Source of the DNA: Bacteroidales bacterium UBA4772 | GTDB taxonomy: Bacteria; Bacteroidota; Bacteroidia; Bacteroidales; VadinHA17 | Direction: 5' to 3' | Assembly: GCA_002403305.1 (NCBI GenBank) | Contig: DHHM01000014.1 | Coordinates: forward strand, 1 to 64,000 | Length of the DNA stretch: 64,000 nucleotides | Shown here: piece after piece, positions 8,601 to 16,418 of the stretch | How the letters are laid out: each line of letters begins with the position of its first letter | How positions within the stretch are numbered: position 1 is the stretch's first letter | Notes under the pieces: model-generated | Told to the model about the DNA's origin: nothing | Databases searched by the model: none | What the model saw: only the letters and a program-made list of their open reading frames with translations | Position numbers and translations under genes: made by a program

Positions 8601-9004
8601 ACAAGGAGCTTAACGATATCAGGGATGAGACCGCACTGGCAGCCTTTGAATCACATCTTACCGACAGGTTTGGACCTCCTCCTCCTCCTGCCCTTGCCCT
8701 GCTGGATATTGTAAGGCTCAAATGGATCTCCTCAGGTATTGGTATTGAGAGAGTAATATTAAAAAACAGCACAATGATTGCTAACTTTGTGACAGACCGC
8801 ACATCACAGTTTTACAGTGATCCTCTCTTCATCTCAGTAATGAACTATGTCAACAGGAAACAGGGCAGCATGACAGTGAAGCAGGGCAACGGCAAGCTAA
8901 GCCTTACCGTCAGGGGCGTTACTTCAGTCTCCCAGGCCATAGAGATCTTCGGGAAGATCCTCTCCTGGCACAAATCAACCATAAAGCAGGAGGCAGGCCA
9001 GTGA
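5624..9004 (+). CDS. mfd: Transcription-repair coupling factor
   Basis: This 1126-residue DNA translocase removes RNA polymerase stalled at lesions and recruits UvrAB. In order it has a UvrB-like N-terminal module, a CarD-like RNA-polymerase-interacting domain beginning LNPGDYVVHSDHGIGRF (about residue 424), a RecG-like SF2 motor with Walker A CGDVGFGKTE (about 578-587) and the DEEQRFG box (about 680), and the C-terminal TRCF domain. The length is normal for the family. The start at 5624 is chosen because a consensus promoter occupies 5575-5605. The stop overlaps the GTG of coaX. Confidence 0.97.
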   Translation: MASTVFRDIYRQHPSFGTLEQLLAGDSNEPVMIHGLTGSSRAVVMAGALSQQPTTHVVLFPEKEDAAYFYNDLTALLGDDNIFFFPGSYKRSVMYDQTEPANMILRTEVLNFLSSGRRKCIIVTYPESVMEKVVSKSNLRKNTFSIKKGARLSTEFLEEVLREYGFNRTEFVYEPGQYSVRGSIIDLFSYASDKPFRIDFFGEEVDSVRSFNPDDQLSLQIHDEVQVIPDIRELAFTESNDSFIDFIPPSSIIWSDNFDFIIEKTDAIWSQAHTRSNKGEISDRRDIIITGRHLEELCARHRQIFFGRGRPSEDITTVAFRTEPQPSFNKNFELLTSRLVSNVHDGYRNFIISESEVQEQRLKDIFAETDPSAEFTPLLLNLHQGFTDHDLRIAVYTDHQIFDRYHKFRIKGFFTRRDSMTIRELTDLNPGDYVVHSDHGIGRFGGLEKIEVNGRVQEAIKLVFRDNDILFVGIHALHRISKYKGRDDTPPRINKLGTGAWQKMKQATRKKVKDIARDLIKLYAKRKASGGFAFSPDSYLQRELEASFIWEDTPDQMASTIAVKEDMEAPVPMDRLVCGDVGFGKTEVAVRAAFKAATDGKQTALLVPTTILALQHYRTFTSRFENFPVRVDYISRHRKPAEQRQILKQLADGDIDIIVGTHKLTGKEVRFKDLGLLIIDEEQRFGVAVKERLKSLRAGVDTLTMTATPIPRTLQFSLMGARDLSIITTPPPNRMPIITELHGFNDDIIREGIVYEVSRNGQVFFINNRIENIMEVRATINRICPEVKTAVVHGRMEGKEIENVMFDFIRGDYDVLLATTIIESGLDIPNANTIFINDAHKFGLSELHQLRGRVGRSNKKAFCYLLTPPLSVLTGEARKRLKAIEENYELGSGFNIALQDLDIRGAGNLLGGEQSGFIADVGYETYQKILEEAVRELKDEEFGDLFPAAAAVREPEKVIDTRRFVADVTVETDLEIMFPDEYVSNIPERIRLYKELNDIRDETALAAFESHLTDRFGPPPPPALALLDIVRLKWISSGIGIERVILKNSTMIANFVTDRTSQFYSDPLFISVMNYVNRKQGSMTVKQGNGKLSLTVRGVTSVSQAIEIFGKILSWHKSTIKQEAGQ

Positions 9005-9720
9005 ATCTTGTAATCGACATCGGCAATACCGGTACCAAGGCAACTCTTTTTGACGGCAAAGTGCTGGTAAGGAAAGAGCGGCTCGGGTCTGCTGACCCGG
9101 AGGCGATCAGTAAATTCATGGGCAGTGTGCGGATAAGCGGCGCCATCGTCTCCAGCGTAAGCGTCGATCCCTCGGTGCTGTTGTCCTTTCTCGGGAAAAC
9201 CAGTAGCAGAGTACATCATCTCACATGGCGGTCGCGCTATCCTTTCATCATTGACTATGACACTCCTGCCTCGCTCGGCGTTGACCGACCTGCGGCAGCA
9301 GCAGGTGCGCTGGTACATCACCCGGAATCTGACATCCTGGTCATTGATGCCGGCAGTGCCCTGACAATCGACCTCATCAGCGGAGGAGCGTACCGCGGAG
9401 GCAGCATATCCCCGGGTCTTGCAATGCGGTTCCGTGCACTGCATGATTTCACCGGCCGTCTGCCACTGGTAAGAAAATACGACAGCTTCTCATTCCCGGG
9501 CAAGACAACCGAAGATGCAATAGCCGGAGGCGTCGTCACAGGAATCGTATTTGAAATAAATGAGTATATTCGCACATTCGAAGAAAAGCACCCCAGGCTT
9601 GTCACAGTGATCACGGGAGGTGATGGCATGATGATTATGTCAAGAAGCGACAAAAAAATGTTTTATCACCCGGATCTTGTGGCTGAGGGATTAAACTTTT
9701 TACTTGAAACCAATGTGTAG
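9001..9720 (+). CDS. coaX: Type III pantothenate kinase
   Basis: This 239-residue ASKHA-fold kinase phosphorylates pantothenate, the first step of coenzyme A synthesis. Motifs are the N-terminal phosphate loop VIDIGNTGTKATLF, GVDRPAAAAGA, the second phosphate motif IDAGSALTIDL and GGSISPGLAMRFRALHDFT. It starts with GTG overlapping the mfd stop by 4 nt, so the two are coupled. The stop lies inside the next gene's first codons. Confidence 0.95.
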   Translation: MNLVIDIGNTGTKATLFDGKVLVRKERLGSADPEAISKFMGSVRISGAIVSSVSVDPSVLLSFLGKTSSRVHHLTWRSRYPFIIDYDTPASLGVDRPAAAAGALVHHPESDILVIDAGSALTIDLISGGAYRGGSISPGLAMRFRALHDFTGRLPLVRKYDSFSFPGKTTEDAIAGGVVTGIVFEINEYIRTFEEKHPRLVTVITGGDGMMIMSRSDKKMFYHPDLVAEGLNFLLETNV

Positions 9721-10987
9721 AACCGGAAGATTTGTCCTGATATGCCTTTTCGCCCTCCTGGCCACAGGAGCAGCAGCCCAGAAAAATGTATATTCTCCCT
9801 TTGCGAGATACGGCATCGGCAACATGGAGCAACAGGGAACATTCAGAAGCCGTGCCATGGGTGGCATCAGCAGCGGCCTCAGGGATAACCTCACTCTCAA
9901 TTATCTCACTCCGGCGTCATACAGCAGCATAGATACCGCATCATTTCTCTTTGACTTCGGACTCGATTACGGTGTGATCAAGCTCGATGAAAATGATCTG
10001 ACATACTATACCCAGGATCTCACTTTCTCGCACCTTTTGCTGGGATTTCCGGTGATGAAGGGTCTGGGAGTTGCGGCCGCCATTGTGCCTTACTCCAATG
10101 CCTCCTACAATATTGGGGGTGAAACCTCCTCCGATGGGATTGCCGGCGGCATATATGATCAACACAAGGGTACGGGCGGCTATCAAAAGGTACTGCTGGG
10201 AGCCGGATACTCGCCCTTCAGGCATATCTCCGCAGGGATGAACATGTTCCTGATATTTGGTGAGGTCACCCGTCTCAACGACTTCATATTCACCTCTGAC
10301 AACAACTATTTCAATACGAGGAAGCAGGGCAGCGTAGCCATGAACGGGATAGGCCTTGAAGCCTCGATGCAGGTGATGCTTCCCTTGCCCGACAGCTGGT
10401 ATGTCAATGCAGGATTCAACTTCACCCCCTCCTTCAACCTTAAGACAAGCACCGATGATATCATCTTCAGGTATTCGAATATTCGGACATCGCTTCTCTC
10501 CTCTGACACCCTCTTCCAGGCCAGCGGCAGCATCACCAGTCGCCTCCCGGCAACAATAAGGGGAGGGATAGCTGTCGGCAAAAGCGATAAGTTCACTGCT
10601 GGGGCTGACATCGTCTACTCGAAATGGACAGAAGCATCTCTTCCCCATACCTACGGAACCTACAGGGATGCCATATCACTCCACGCCGGAGCTGAATATA
10701 TTCCCGACAAATACTCCAATTACAGTTTTTTTGATCGGTTGGAATACCGCATAGGTTGCCGTTACGGTGAGAGTTATACTCTCTTTGAGGGTGACAAGCT
10801 CAATGAGTACGGCATAACTTTTGGAGCTGGTATACCGATGAGAAGATCGAGATCACGGCTTTCCCTCTTCGTGGACATGTCAGGCAGGGGTAGCCCCGAT
10901 GACAGCATGGTCAGGGAGACACGGATAACGATAGGCACCAGTCTCAACCTTTTTGACTACTGGTTCCTGAAAGCAAAGTATGATTAA
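9713..10987 (+). CDS. Outer-membrane beta-barrel protein, FadL/PorV-like
   Basis: This protein of about 424 residues has a clear signal peptide (hydrophobic core FVLICLFALLATGAAAQ) and then alternating, aromatic-rich beta strands to the C terminus, typical of an outer-membrane barrel. The N-terminal mature part has the SRAMGGISSGLRDNLTLNYLTPASYSS pattern seen in Bacteroidetes PorV/FadL-like proteins. I chose the ATG at 9713, inside the coaX stop region, over the TTG at 9704. The gene sits between coaX and a TPR protein, a conserved Bacteroidetes arrangement ending in lptC, so a role in envelope assembly is possible but unproven. Confidence 0.8.
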   Translation: MCRTGRFVLICLFALLATGAAAQKNVYSPFARYGIGNMEQQGTFRSRAMGGISSGLRDNLTLNYLTPASYSSIDTASFLFDFGLDYGVIKLDENDLTYYTQDLTFSHLLLGFPVMKGLGVAAAIVPYSNASYNIGGETSSDGIAGGIYDQHKGTGGYQKVLLGAGYSPFRHISAGMNMFLIFGEVTRLNDFIFTSDNNYFNTRKQGSVAMNGIGLEASMQVMLPLPDSWYVNAGFNFTPSFNLKTSTDDIIFRYSNIRTSLLSSDTLFQASGSITSRLPATIRGGIAVGKSDKFTAGADIVYSKWTEASLPHTYGTYRDAISLHAGAEYIPDKYSNYSFFDRLEYRIGCRYGESYTLFEGDKLNEYGITFGAGIPMRRSRSRLSLFVDMSGRGSPDDSMVRETRITIGTSLNLFDYWFLKAKYD

Positions 10988-11002
10988 CAATTAAAGAAAG
11001 AG

Positions 11003-12331
11003 ATGAAAAGAACATTAAGCGTGGTGGCTGCGGCAGCTCTTTTGGCAGCAATCTCAATTACCTCTCAGGCACAGAAAGGTGTTGAAACCGGCACCCCTTT
11101 TGGCAGGGGTGAGGACAGCGTAATGTGCCTTCGTAACACATCGCTTTACTCAACCTATTACGAGAACAAGGATTACAACATGGCCGTCCAGTTCTGGAGA
11201 CCGGTCTTCAACGACTGTCCCGGATCATCAAAGAATACCTATATCAAGGGTGAGACCATGTACAAGGATTTCTTCCGCAAGTCGGGTGAGAAGGCATATA
11301 TTGACACTGTGCTTATGATACTTGACCAGCGCACAAAATACTTCAACGAGTCAGAGTCAAATAATCTGCGCAAGGCATTTGCCCTGTATGAGTTCGGGGG
11401 CAATGACCCCGAATATGCGAAAAAGTGTTATGACATCATCAGCGGCGTGATGGCAATATCACCTCAGAGTTTTGACTATACCTATTCAAGCCTTTACATG
11501 GCCATTACGGCCAAGTGTTTCGTGCTTGATCTCATAGACTCACCGACAGTCATCAAAGCCTACGCTGAGGCGATGAAAGTTGTTGACAGCCAGCTGGCGC
11601 GCAAGCCAGATGACCGCCGCTACCTCGATGCCAAAAAAAATATTGATGCCGTCTTCAGGTCCAGCGGAGCCGCCTCATGCTCAAGTATCGAGGAACTCTT
11701 TGCGGAAGGCGTTGATAAAAATCCATCTGACACCGCAACGTTGAAGAAGGTGCTGTCACTTCTTACGGAGACAGGATGCAGGGATTCAGAACTTTACTTC
11801 AAGGCAGCCACCAACCTCTACCGCTGCGAGCCCAATGCCACATCAGCAGCACAGCTTGCCGAGATGAATGTGGCACGTAAAAATTACAATGAGGCTGAAA
11901 AATATTATACTGAAGCCATAGAGATGGAGACGGACCTTAAAGTAAAATCAGGTCTGTTGACCAAGCTGGCCACTCTCGAACTCACCTCCGACAGCAAACA
12001 GGCCGCGCGTGATTTTGCCAAGGCAGCTTACTCACTGGACCCCACCAATGGCAATGCTCTCTTTATAATTGCAGAAGCCTATGCCGGCGCACGGATTGGT
12101 GAGACCTTTGAAAACCAGACTGTCTACTGGGTTGTGGTCGACTATCTTGTACGTGCAAAGAATACTGACCCGGGACTGAAGGGACAGGTTGACGAGAGGA
12201 TAGCCAACTACGCAAGGCTCTTCCCCACCAAGGAAGAGGCATTCTTCAGAAGCCTCGTGGAAGAGGGAGCTCCATACCAGGTTGGGGGCTGGATAATTGA
12301 GTCAACCACAGTAAGGTTTAAGAAGGAGTAA
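11003..12331 (+). CDS. Secreted TPR-repeat protein
   Basis: This 442-residue protein has a signal peptide (LSVVAAAALLAAISITSQAQ) and is otherwise helical with tetratricopeptide-type repeats. The clearest is AEMNVARKNYNEAEKYYTEAIEMETDLKVKSGLLTK-like text around residues 290-330, followed by a second near 335-365. It should act as a periplasmic protein-binding scaffold. It lies 15 bp after the barrel protein and 6 bp before lptC, suggesting a shared envelope-related role. The specific partner is unknown. Confidence 0.8.
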   Translation: MKRTLSVVAAAALLAAISITSQAQKGVETGTPFGRGEDSVMCLRNTSLYSTYYENKDYNMAVQFWRPVFNDCPGSSKNTYIKGETMYKDFFRKSGEKAYIDTVLMILDQRTKYFNESESNNLRKAFALYEFGGNDPEYAKKCYDIISGVMAISPQSFDYTYSSLYMAITAKCFVLDLIDSPTVIKAYAEAMKVVDSQLARKPDDRRYLDAKKNIDAVFRSSGAASCSSIEELFAEGVDKNPSDTATLKKVLSLLTETGCRDSELYFKAATNLYRCEPNATSAAQLAEMNVARKNYNEAEKYYTEAIEMETDLKVKSGLLTKLATLELTSDSKQAARDFAKAAYSLDPTNGNALFIIAEAYAGARIGETFENQTVYWVVVDYLVRAKNTDPGLKGQVDERIANYARLFPTKEEAFFRSLVEEGAPYQVGGWIIESTTVRFKKE

Positions 12332-12337
12332 CCCACC

Positions 12338-12916
12338 GTGCCTTCCGGCAGAACATATTCAATTGTTGGAGCAGTCCTGATTGCCGGGACTGCTTTGCTT
12401 TCTTCCTGTGATAACAGTGAGCTACCCGTCAGGGAGCTTCAGATAAGAGAGCTGCCGTCGCTGACAGCCCGGGATGTTGAAACAATGTATTCCGACTCGG
12501 GCAAGGTGACGCTGCTGGTACAGACACCACTTATACAGCAGTTCTCCAACGAAGAGCAGCCCTATACCCTTTTTCCGGAAGGACTGACGGTGCTTTTCTA
12601 TGACAAGAAAACGGAGCCCCAGGCCAGTATCACTGCACAGTACGCACGGTACACAGAAAAGGATGAACTCTGGGAACTGCGTGACAGCGTTGTGGCCGTT
12701 AATACCGAGGGTGACATTCTTGAAACCGAACTCCTCTATTGGAGTGAACCCAAGGCGAGCGTATGGTCCGACAGGTTTGTCAGGATCACAGGCAAGGATC
12801 AGATAATCATGGGTACGGGATTCGAGTCAGACCCGCGGCTTTCCAAGTGGAAGATCAAGAATGTAAGCGCTACCATATACGTGGAAAATGAGCAAAAAGT
12901 CACTCCTGCTGATTGA
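12338..12916 (+). CDS. lptC: LPS export protein LptC
   Basis: This 192-residue protein starts with GTG and has a short signal ending in the lipobox-like LLSSC (Cys at about residue 24), as Bacteroidetes LptC proteins often do. The mature part is the LptA/LptC beta-jellyroll: residues about 48-180 include the SDSGKVTLLVQTPLIQQF strand and the ITAQYARYTEKDELWELRDSVVAVN region, followed by LETELLYW. LptC links the inner-membrane LptBFG transporter to the LptA bridge. The last 29 nt overlap the following small membrane gene. Confidence 0.9.
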   Translation: MPSGRTYSIVGAVLIAGTALLSSCDNSELPVRELQIRELPSLTARDVETMYSDSGKVTLLVQTPLIQQFSNEEQPYTLFPEGLTVLFYDKKTEPQASITAQYARYTEKDELWELRDSVVAVNTEGDILETELLYWSEPKASVWSDRFVRITGKDQIIMGTGFESDPRLSKWKIKNVSATIYVENEQKVTPAD

Positions 12917-13070
12917 GATAGTCTGGGCTGTTCTCGGGCTGGTATGCCTTGGCATTGCCATACGGGAGATCAGCCTTAACGGCTTGCGGGGTTCCTGGCT
13001 CTGGCTGTTAATGTCAGCGGTAGCTTTTGCCCTGGCTGCAGTGCGCGACTCTCAGAGAAAAAAAATGTAA
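12888..13070 (+). CDS. Small membrane protein with two predicted helices
   Basis: This 60-residue frame starts with an ATG inside the end of lptC and ends 6 bp before the CorC-like gene. It has two hydrophobic helices (about residues 5-25 and 36-52) and a basic tail DSQRKKM. The composition, overlap with lptC and tight spacing argue for a real translated gene rather than a gap. No family is recognised. It may assist the LPS exporter or the neighbouring ion transporter, but that is only inferred from location. Confidence 0.6.
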   Translation: MSKKSLLLIEIVWAVLGLVCLGIAIREISLNGLRGSWLWLLMSAVAFALAAVRDSQRKKM

Positions 13071-13076
13071 CTTTGG

Positions 13077-14339
13077 GTGATGAACCCGCTGGTGATCATT
13101 TCGTTTGCCATACTGCTGGCCGCTTTCTTCTCGGCCATGGAGCTGGCTTTTGTCTCCTCAAACAAGCTTCGCATTGAGCTTGACCGCAAGCACGGGCTGT
13201 TCGGGTCGGGAATAATCTCTGTCTTTGCCCGTAACCCTGGCCAGTATATCTCTACAATGCTCATCGGGGTCAATTTTGCTACTGTTGTATTCAGTATGCT
13301 GGCAGCTGATATGATCGAGCGGTGGCTGATGCATATTATTCCCTCCGAGGTTATCATATTTCTGATCCAGACGATCATAACGGCAGTCATAATACTGGTG
13401 CTGGGAGATTTCCTGCCTAAATCGGTTATCAGGCTGAATCCCAATTTCTTTCTAAACCTCTTTGCAATTCCCACTGCCCTGTTCTATTATCTCTTCTATC
13501 CCGTCAGCAAATTCACCCTGTGGCTTGCCAACATCCTCATGAGGCTCTTCTTCGGTATCCGTACGGAGCGTAATGAGCAGGAAAACAGGATCTTCACCCG
13601 CATTGATCTCGATCACTTCGTCAATGACCTGGTAGAGACTGAAGAGGAGAAGGACGAGGAGAGCAGCAGCCTGCGGATCTTCCAGAATGTTCTGGACTTT
13701 TCGTCAGTAAAGGCGCGCGAGTGCATGGTACCCCGCACGGAGATCGTCGCCCTGCCCCTGGAGTCGGCCACGGAGGAGCTTAAGCAGCAATTCATTTTAT
13801 CAGGCCATTCAAAGATACTGCTCTACCGTGATAACATTGACAATATGGTGGGTTATTACGAGCTAAAGGATATCCTTCATGAGCCGGCGGACATAGAATC
13901 GGCCATGAGGAAACTGGTGGTGGTACCTGAGACCATGACAGCGAACAAGGTGCTCAGGATGCTCTCCGATGCCAAGAAGAGCATCGCACTGGTCGTTGAC
14001 GAGTTTGGAGGCACCTCGGGGGTGGTCACCATTGAGGATGTCCTCGAGGAGATAGTGGGTGACATTGAAGACGAGCATGACACCAGTGACCTGGTGGAGA
14101 AAAAGATAAACGAGAAGGAGTATGTCCTCTCCGGCAGGCTTGACATTGACTACCTCAATGAGGAGCTGGACCTGAGACTGCCCGAGAGTGACGAGTATAC
14201 CACTCTTGCAGGGCTGATCCTTTATGTTCACGGTAACATACCGCGCCAGCAGGAGCACATACGTGTAGGCTCCAACCTCTTCACGGTGCTGCGTAGCACA
14301 CCCACCAGGGTTGAGCTGCTGAAACTGAAAATTGACTAG
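13077..14339 (+). CDS. CNNM/CorC-HlyC family membrane protein
   Basis: This 420-residue protein has an N-terminal DUF21/CNNM membrane domain (about residues 1-140, four hydrophobic segments). A CBS pair follows (about 205-330, with ARECMVPRTEIVALP and SIALVVDEFGGTSGVVTIEDVLEEIVGDIEDEHD), then a C-terminal CorC_HlyC domain ending at residue 420. The family is tied to magnesium or cobalt efflux and is often annotated as hemolysin. GldE of the gliding system is a paralogue, but no gld genes lie nearby. It is the last gene of the operon. Confidence 0.9.
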   Translation: MMNPLVIISFAILLAAFFSAMELAFVSSNKLRIELDRKHGLFGSGIISVFARNPGQYISTMLIGVNFATVVFSMLAADMIERWLMHIIPSEVIIFLIQTIITAVIILVLGDFLPKSVIRLNPNFFLNLFAIPTALFYYLFYPVSKFTLWLANILMRLFFGIRTERNEQENRIFTRIDLDHFVNDLVETEEEKDEESSSLRIFQNVLDFSSVKARECMVPRTEIVALPLESATEELKQQFILSGHSKILLYRDNIDNMVGYYELKDILHEPADIESAMRKLVVVPETMTANKVLRMLSDAKKSIALVVDEFGGTSGVVTIEDVLEEIVGDIEDEHDTSDLVEKKINEKEYVLSGRLDIDYLNEELDLRLPESDEYTTLAGLILYVHGNIPRQQEHIRVGSNLFTVLRSTPTRVELLKLKID

Positions 14340-14358
14340 CCACACATCGGCGACCCTG

Positions 14359-14450
14359 CATCTGACAACCCGGTGACGACATGGGTTCAGCCGCGCAGCA
14401 ATAGCTTATATCTGACTACAAATCAGCGACATGAATTCAACCGCGCAGCG
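14359..14450. repeat. Imperfect 42-bp direct repeat between convergent genes
   Basis: Two copies (14359-14400 and 14409-14450) share about 30 of 42 bases, best in CGACATG-nn-TTCA-n-CCGCGCAGC, with a 50-bp period. They fill most of the gap between the CorC-like gene and the M20 peptidase gene. There is no U-tract, so they are not a standard terminator. Confidence 0.5.
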
Positions 14451-14457
14451 GCGGCAG

Positions 14458-15837
14458 TTATTTCCCTGCCTTCTTCATCTCGGCATAGTATTTAAAGTAG
14501 AGCGGTATCGCCCTCATCCCCGCAAAGAGGTTTTCGAGAGGATAGCTCTCATTGGGTGAGTGTATGGCATCATCCTCCAGCCCGAACCCCATGAGTATCG
14601 ATTTGACCCCGAGAATCTTTTCAAAAGTTGAGATGATAGGTATGCTGCCACCGCTGCGGACCGGGATGGGCTTCTTACCGAAGATCTCCTCGTAGGCCCG
14701 TTCGGCAGCAAGGTATTCGGAAGTATCAAGCGGACTGACATAAGCTTCGCCGCCATGAAGATATTCTGCTGATACCTTTACCCCTGCCGGTGCAATGGCC
14801 TTTATGTGCTCTATTGCCATCCCGGCTATTTTTTCAGCTTTCTGGAAAGGCACAAGCCTCATTGAGATCTTCGCATAAGCCCTGGAGGGTAGTATCGTCT
14901 TTGCACCTTCGCCAACATAACCGCCCCAGATGCCGTTGACATCCAGCGTCGGCCTGATGCCTGTGCTCTCCAGTGTGGTGAATCCCTTTTCCGATGCCAG
15001 TGCTTCAACCCCTATTGCCTCCATGTATTTTGCCGGTTCAAAAGGTCTTTCGGCCATCTTTGCCCTCTCGGTATCGGTGGGTACTGACACATCATCATAG
15101 AACCCCGGGATGGTTACCCGCCCGTCGCTGTCCTTTAGCTGTGAAATCATATCGCATATCACATTGCAGGGATTCATCACTGCCCCGCCGTAGAGACCGG
15201 AGTGCAGATCGCGGTTGGGGCCGGTGACCTCTATCTGGATATAGGACAGGCCTCTCAGCCCGGAGGTGACTGACGGAGTGTCTGCAGAGATTATAGTGGT
15301 ATCGGAGACGAGTATTACGTCTGAGCGAAGCATCTCTTTATACTCAGAACAGAATCCGGCGATGCTCTCAGAGCCGGCCTCCTCCTCGCCTTCTATCATG
15401 AACTTGACATTGCACGGCAGTGTGCCGGTGGCATTCATCATCTCAAAGGCCTTCAGGTGCATAAACAGCTGCCCCTTGTCGTCGTCGGCACCGCGGGCCC
15501 ATATCTTGCCTTCACGTATCTCAGGCTCAAACGGGGCCGACAGCCATTTGTCGATCGGTTCTGCCGGCATAACATCATAGTGGCCGTACACAAGAATTGT
15601 AGGCAGTGAAGGGTCTATGGTCTTCTCACCGTAAACGATGGGGTTACCCGGTGTGGAATAGACCTCCGCACGGTCAGCCCCGTTTCCGATGAGCAGGTCA
15701 CGGATATATACCGCTGCCTTCACCATCTCAGGTTTGTTGGCTTCGGATGCACTGATTGAAGGGATACGTATGAGCCCGAAAAGCTCTTCAAGAAATCTCT
15801 CCCTGTTTGTTTCAATGTAACTCTTAATTACTTCCAT
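14458..15837 (-). CDS. M20-family dipeptidase/metallopeptidase
   Basis: This 459-residue zinc peptidase of the M20 carnosinase-like group probably cleaves dipeptides in the cytosol. The metal-site motifs are VYGHYDVMPAEP, ARGADDDKGQLFMHLKA and EGEEEAGSES with the catalytic glutamates, plus a dimerisation domain with DLHSGLYGG. The start is taken at the ATG at 15837, directly after the DUF3109 stop. The upstream in-frame start at 15873 would sit inside that gene. It is the last gene of gpmI-DUF3109-M20. Confidence 0.92.
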   Translation of the reverse strand: MEVIKSYIETNRERFLEELFGLIRIPSISASEANKPEMVKAAVYIRDLLIGNGADRAEVYSTPGNPIVYGEKTIDPSLPTILVYGHYDVMPAEPIDKWLSAPFEPEIREGKIWARGADDDKGQLFMHLKAFEMMNATGTLPCNVKFMIEGEEEAGSESIAGFCSEYKEMLRSDVILVSDTTIISADTPSVTSGLRGLSYIQIEVTGPNRDLHSGLYGGAVMNPCNVICDMISQLKDSDGRVTIPGFYDDVSVPTDTERAKMAERPFEPAKYMEAIGVEALASEKGFTTLESTGIRPTLDVNGIWGGYVGEGAKTILPSRAYAKISMRLVPFQKAEKIAGMAIEHIKAIAPAGVKVSAEYLHGGEAYVSPLDTSEYLAAERAYEEIFGKKPIPVRSGGSIPIISTFEKILGVKSILMGFGLEDDAIHSPNESYPLENLFAGMRAIPLYFKYYAEMKKAGK

Positions 15838-15839
15838 GA

Positions 15840-16412
15840 TTATTTGTTTTTGGCGTATTCGTTTGCTGACCATTGCAGTTTATCATACCACTCTTCCCCA
15901 AAAGCCCTTATAAGTGGCTCCCTGAGGAAGGCATACAGTTTTATTCTCTGCCTGGTGCCGGCGGCGGCACCAGGCCTGCAGATAGACCTCTCTTCGTAGT
16001 TCACGGCCCTGAAATCGCGGTACTGTTTCACCCTTACCGGGAAGAGGTGGCATGAGAGCGGTTTCCTGAAATCTACCGCTCCTGCATTGAATGCCATCTC
16101 AATGCCGCATTTGAAGATACCCTCTTCGATGATTGTATAGGCACACTCCTCATTGTTTATCAGGGGAGTTACATCCTCCTCCTCAATATCCTTGATGCTG
16201 GTGCCCAGCTTATCTATGGCCCTTATCCCCTCCGGCCTCAGGTATGGCCAGAGTTCAGGCCAGATCCTTTCGAGGGTCGAGGCTTCATCAGGCGTCAGGG
16301 GTGCACCCGTGTCACCGTAGCGGCAGCAACTGCCTCTGCACTTCTTCAGGTCACAAACAAAATCCTTCTCAATGAGTGCAAGTGAGACAATGGTGTCGTT
16401 AATCTGAAGCAT
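15840..16412 (-). CDS. DUF3109 family cysteine-rich protein
   Basis: This 190-residue protein has conserved cysteines: FVCDLKKCRGSCCRYGD near the N terminus (about residues 18-34), then EECAYT, FKCGIE, LSCHLFPVR and SICRPG. This matches the DUF3109/YkgJ-like putative zinc- or iron-sulfur-binding group, common in Bacteroidetes. The biochemical role is unknown. It lies 6 bp after gpmI and touches the M20 gene. Confidence 0.88.
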   Translation of the reverse strand: MLQINDTIVSLALIEKDFVCDLKKCRGSCCRYGDTGAPLTPDEASTLERIWPELWPYLRPEGIRAIDKLGTSIKDIEEEDVTPLINNEECAYTIIEEGIFKCGIEMAFNAGAVDFRKPLSCHLFPVRVKQYRDFRAVNYEERSICRPGAAAGTRQRIKLYAFLREPLIRAFGEEWYDKLQWSANEYAKNK

Positions 16413-16418
16413 ATCCTC

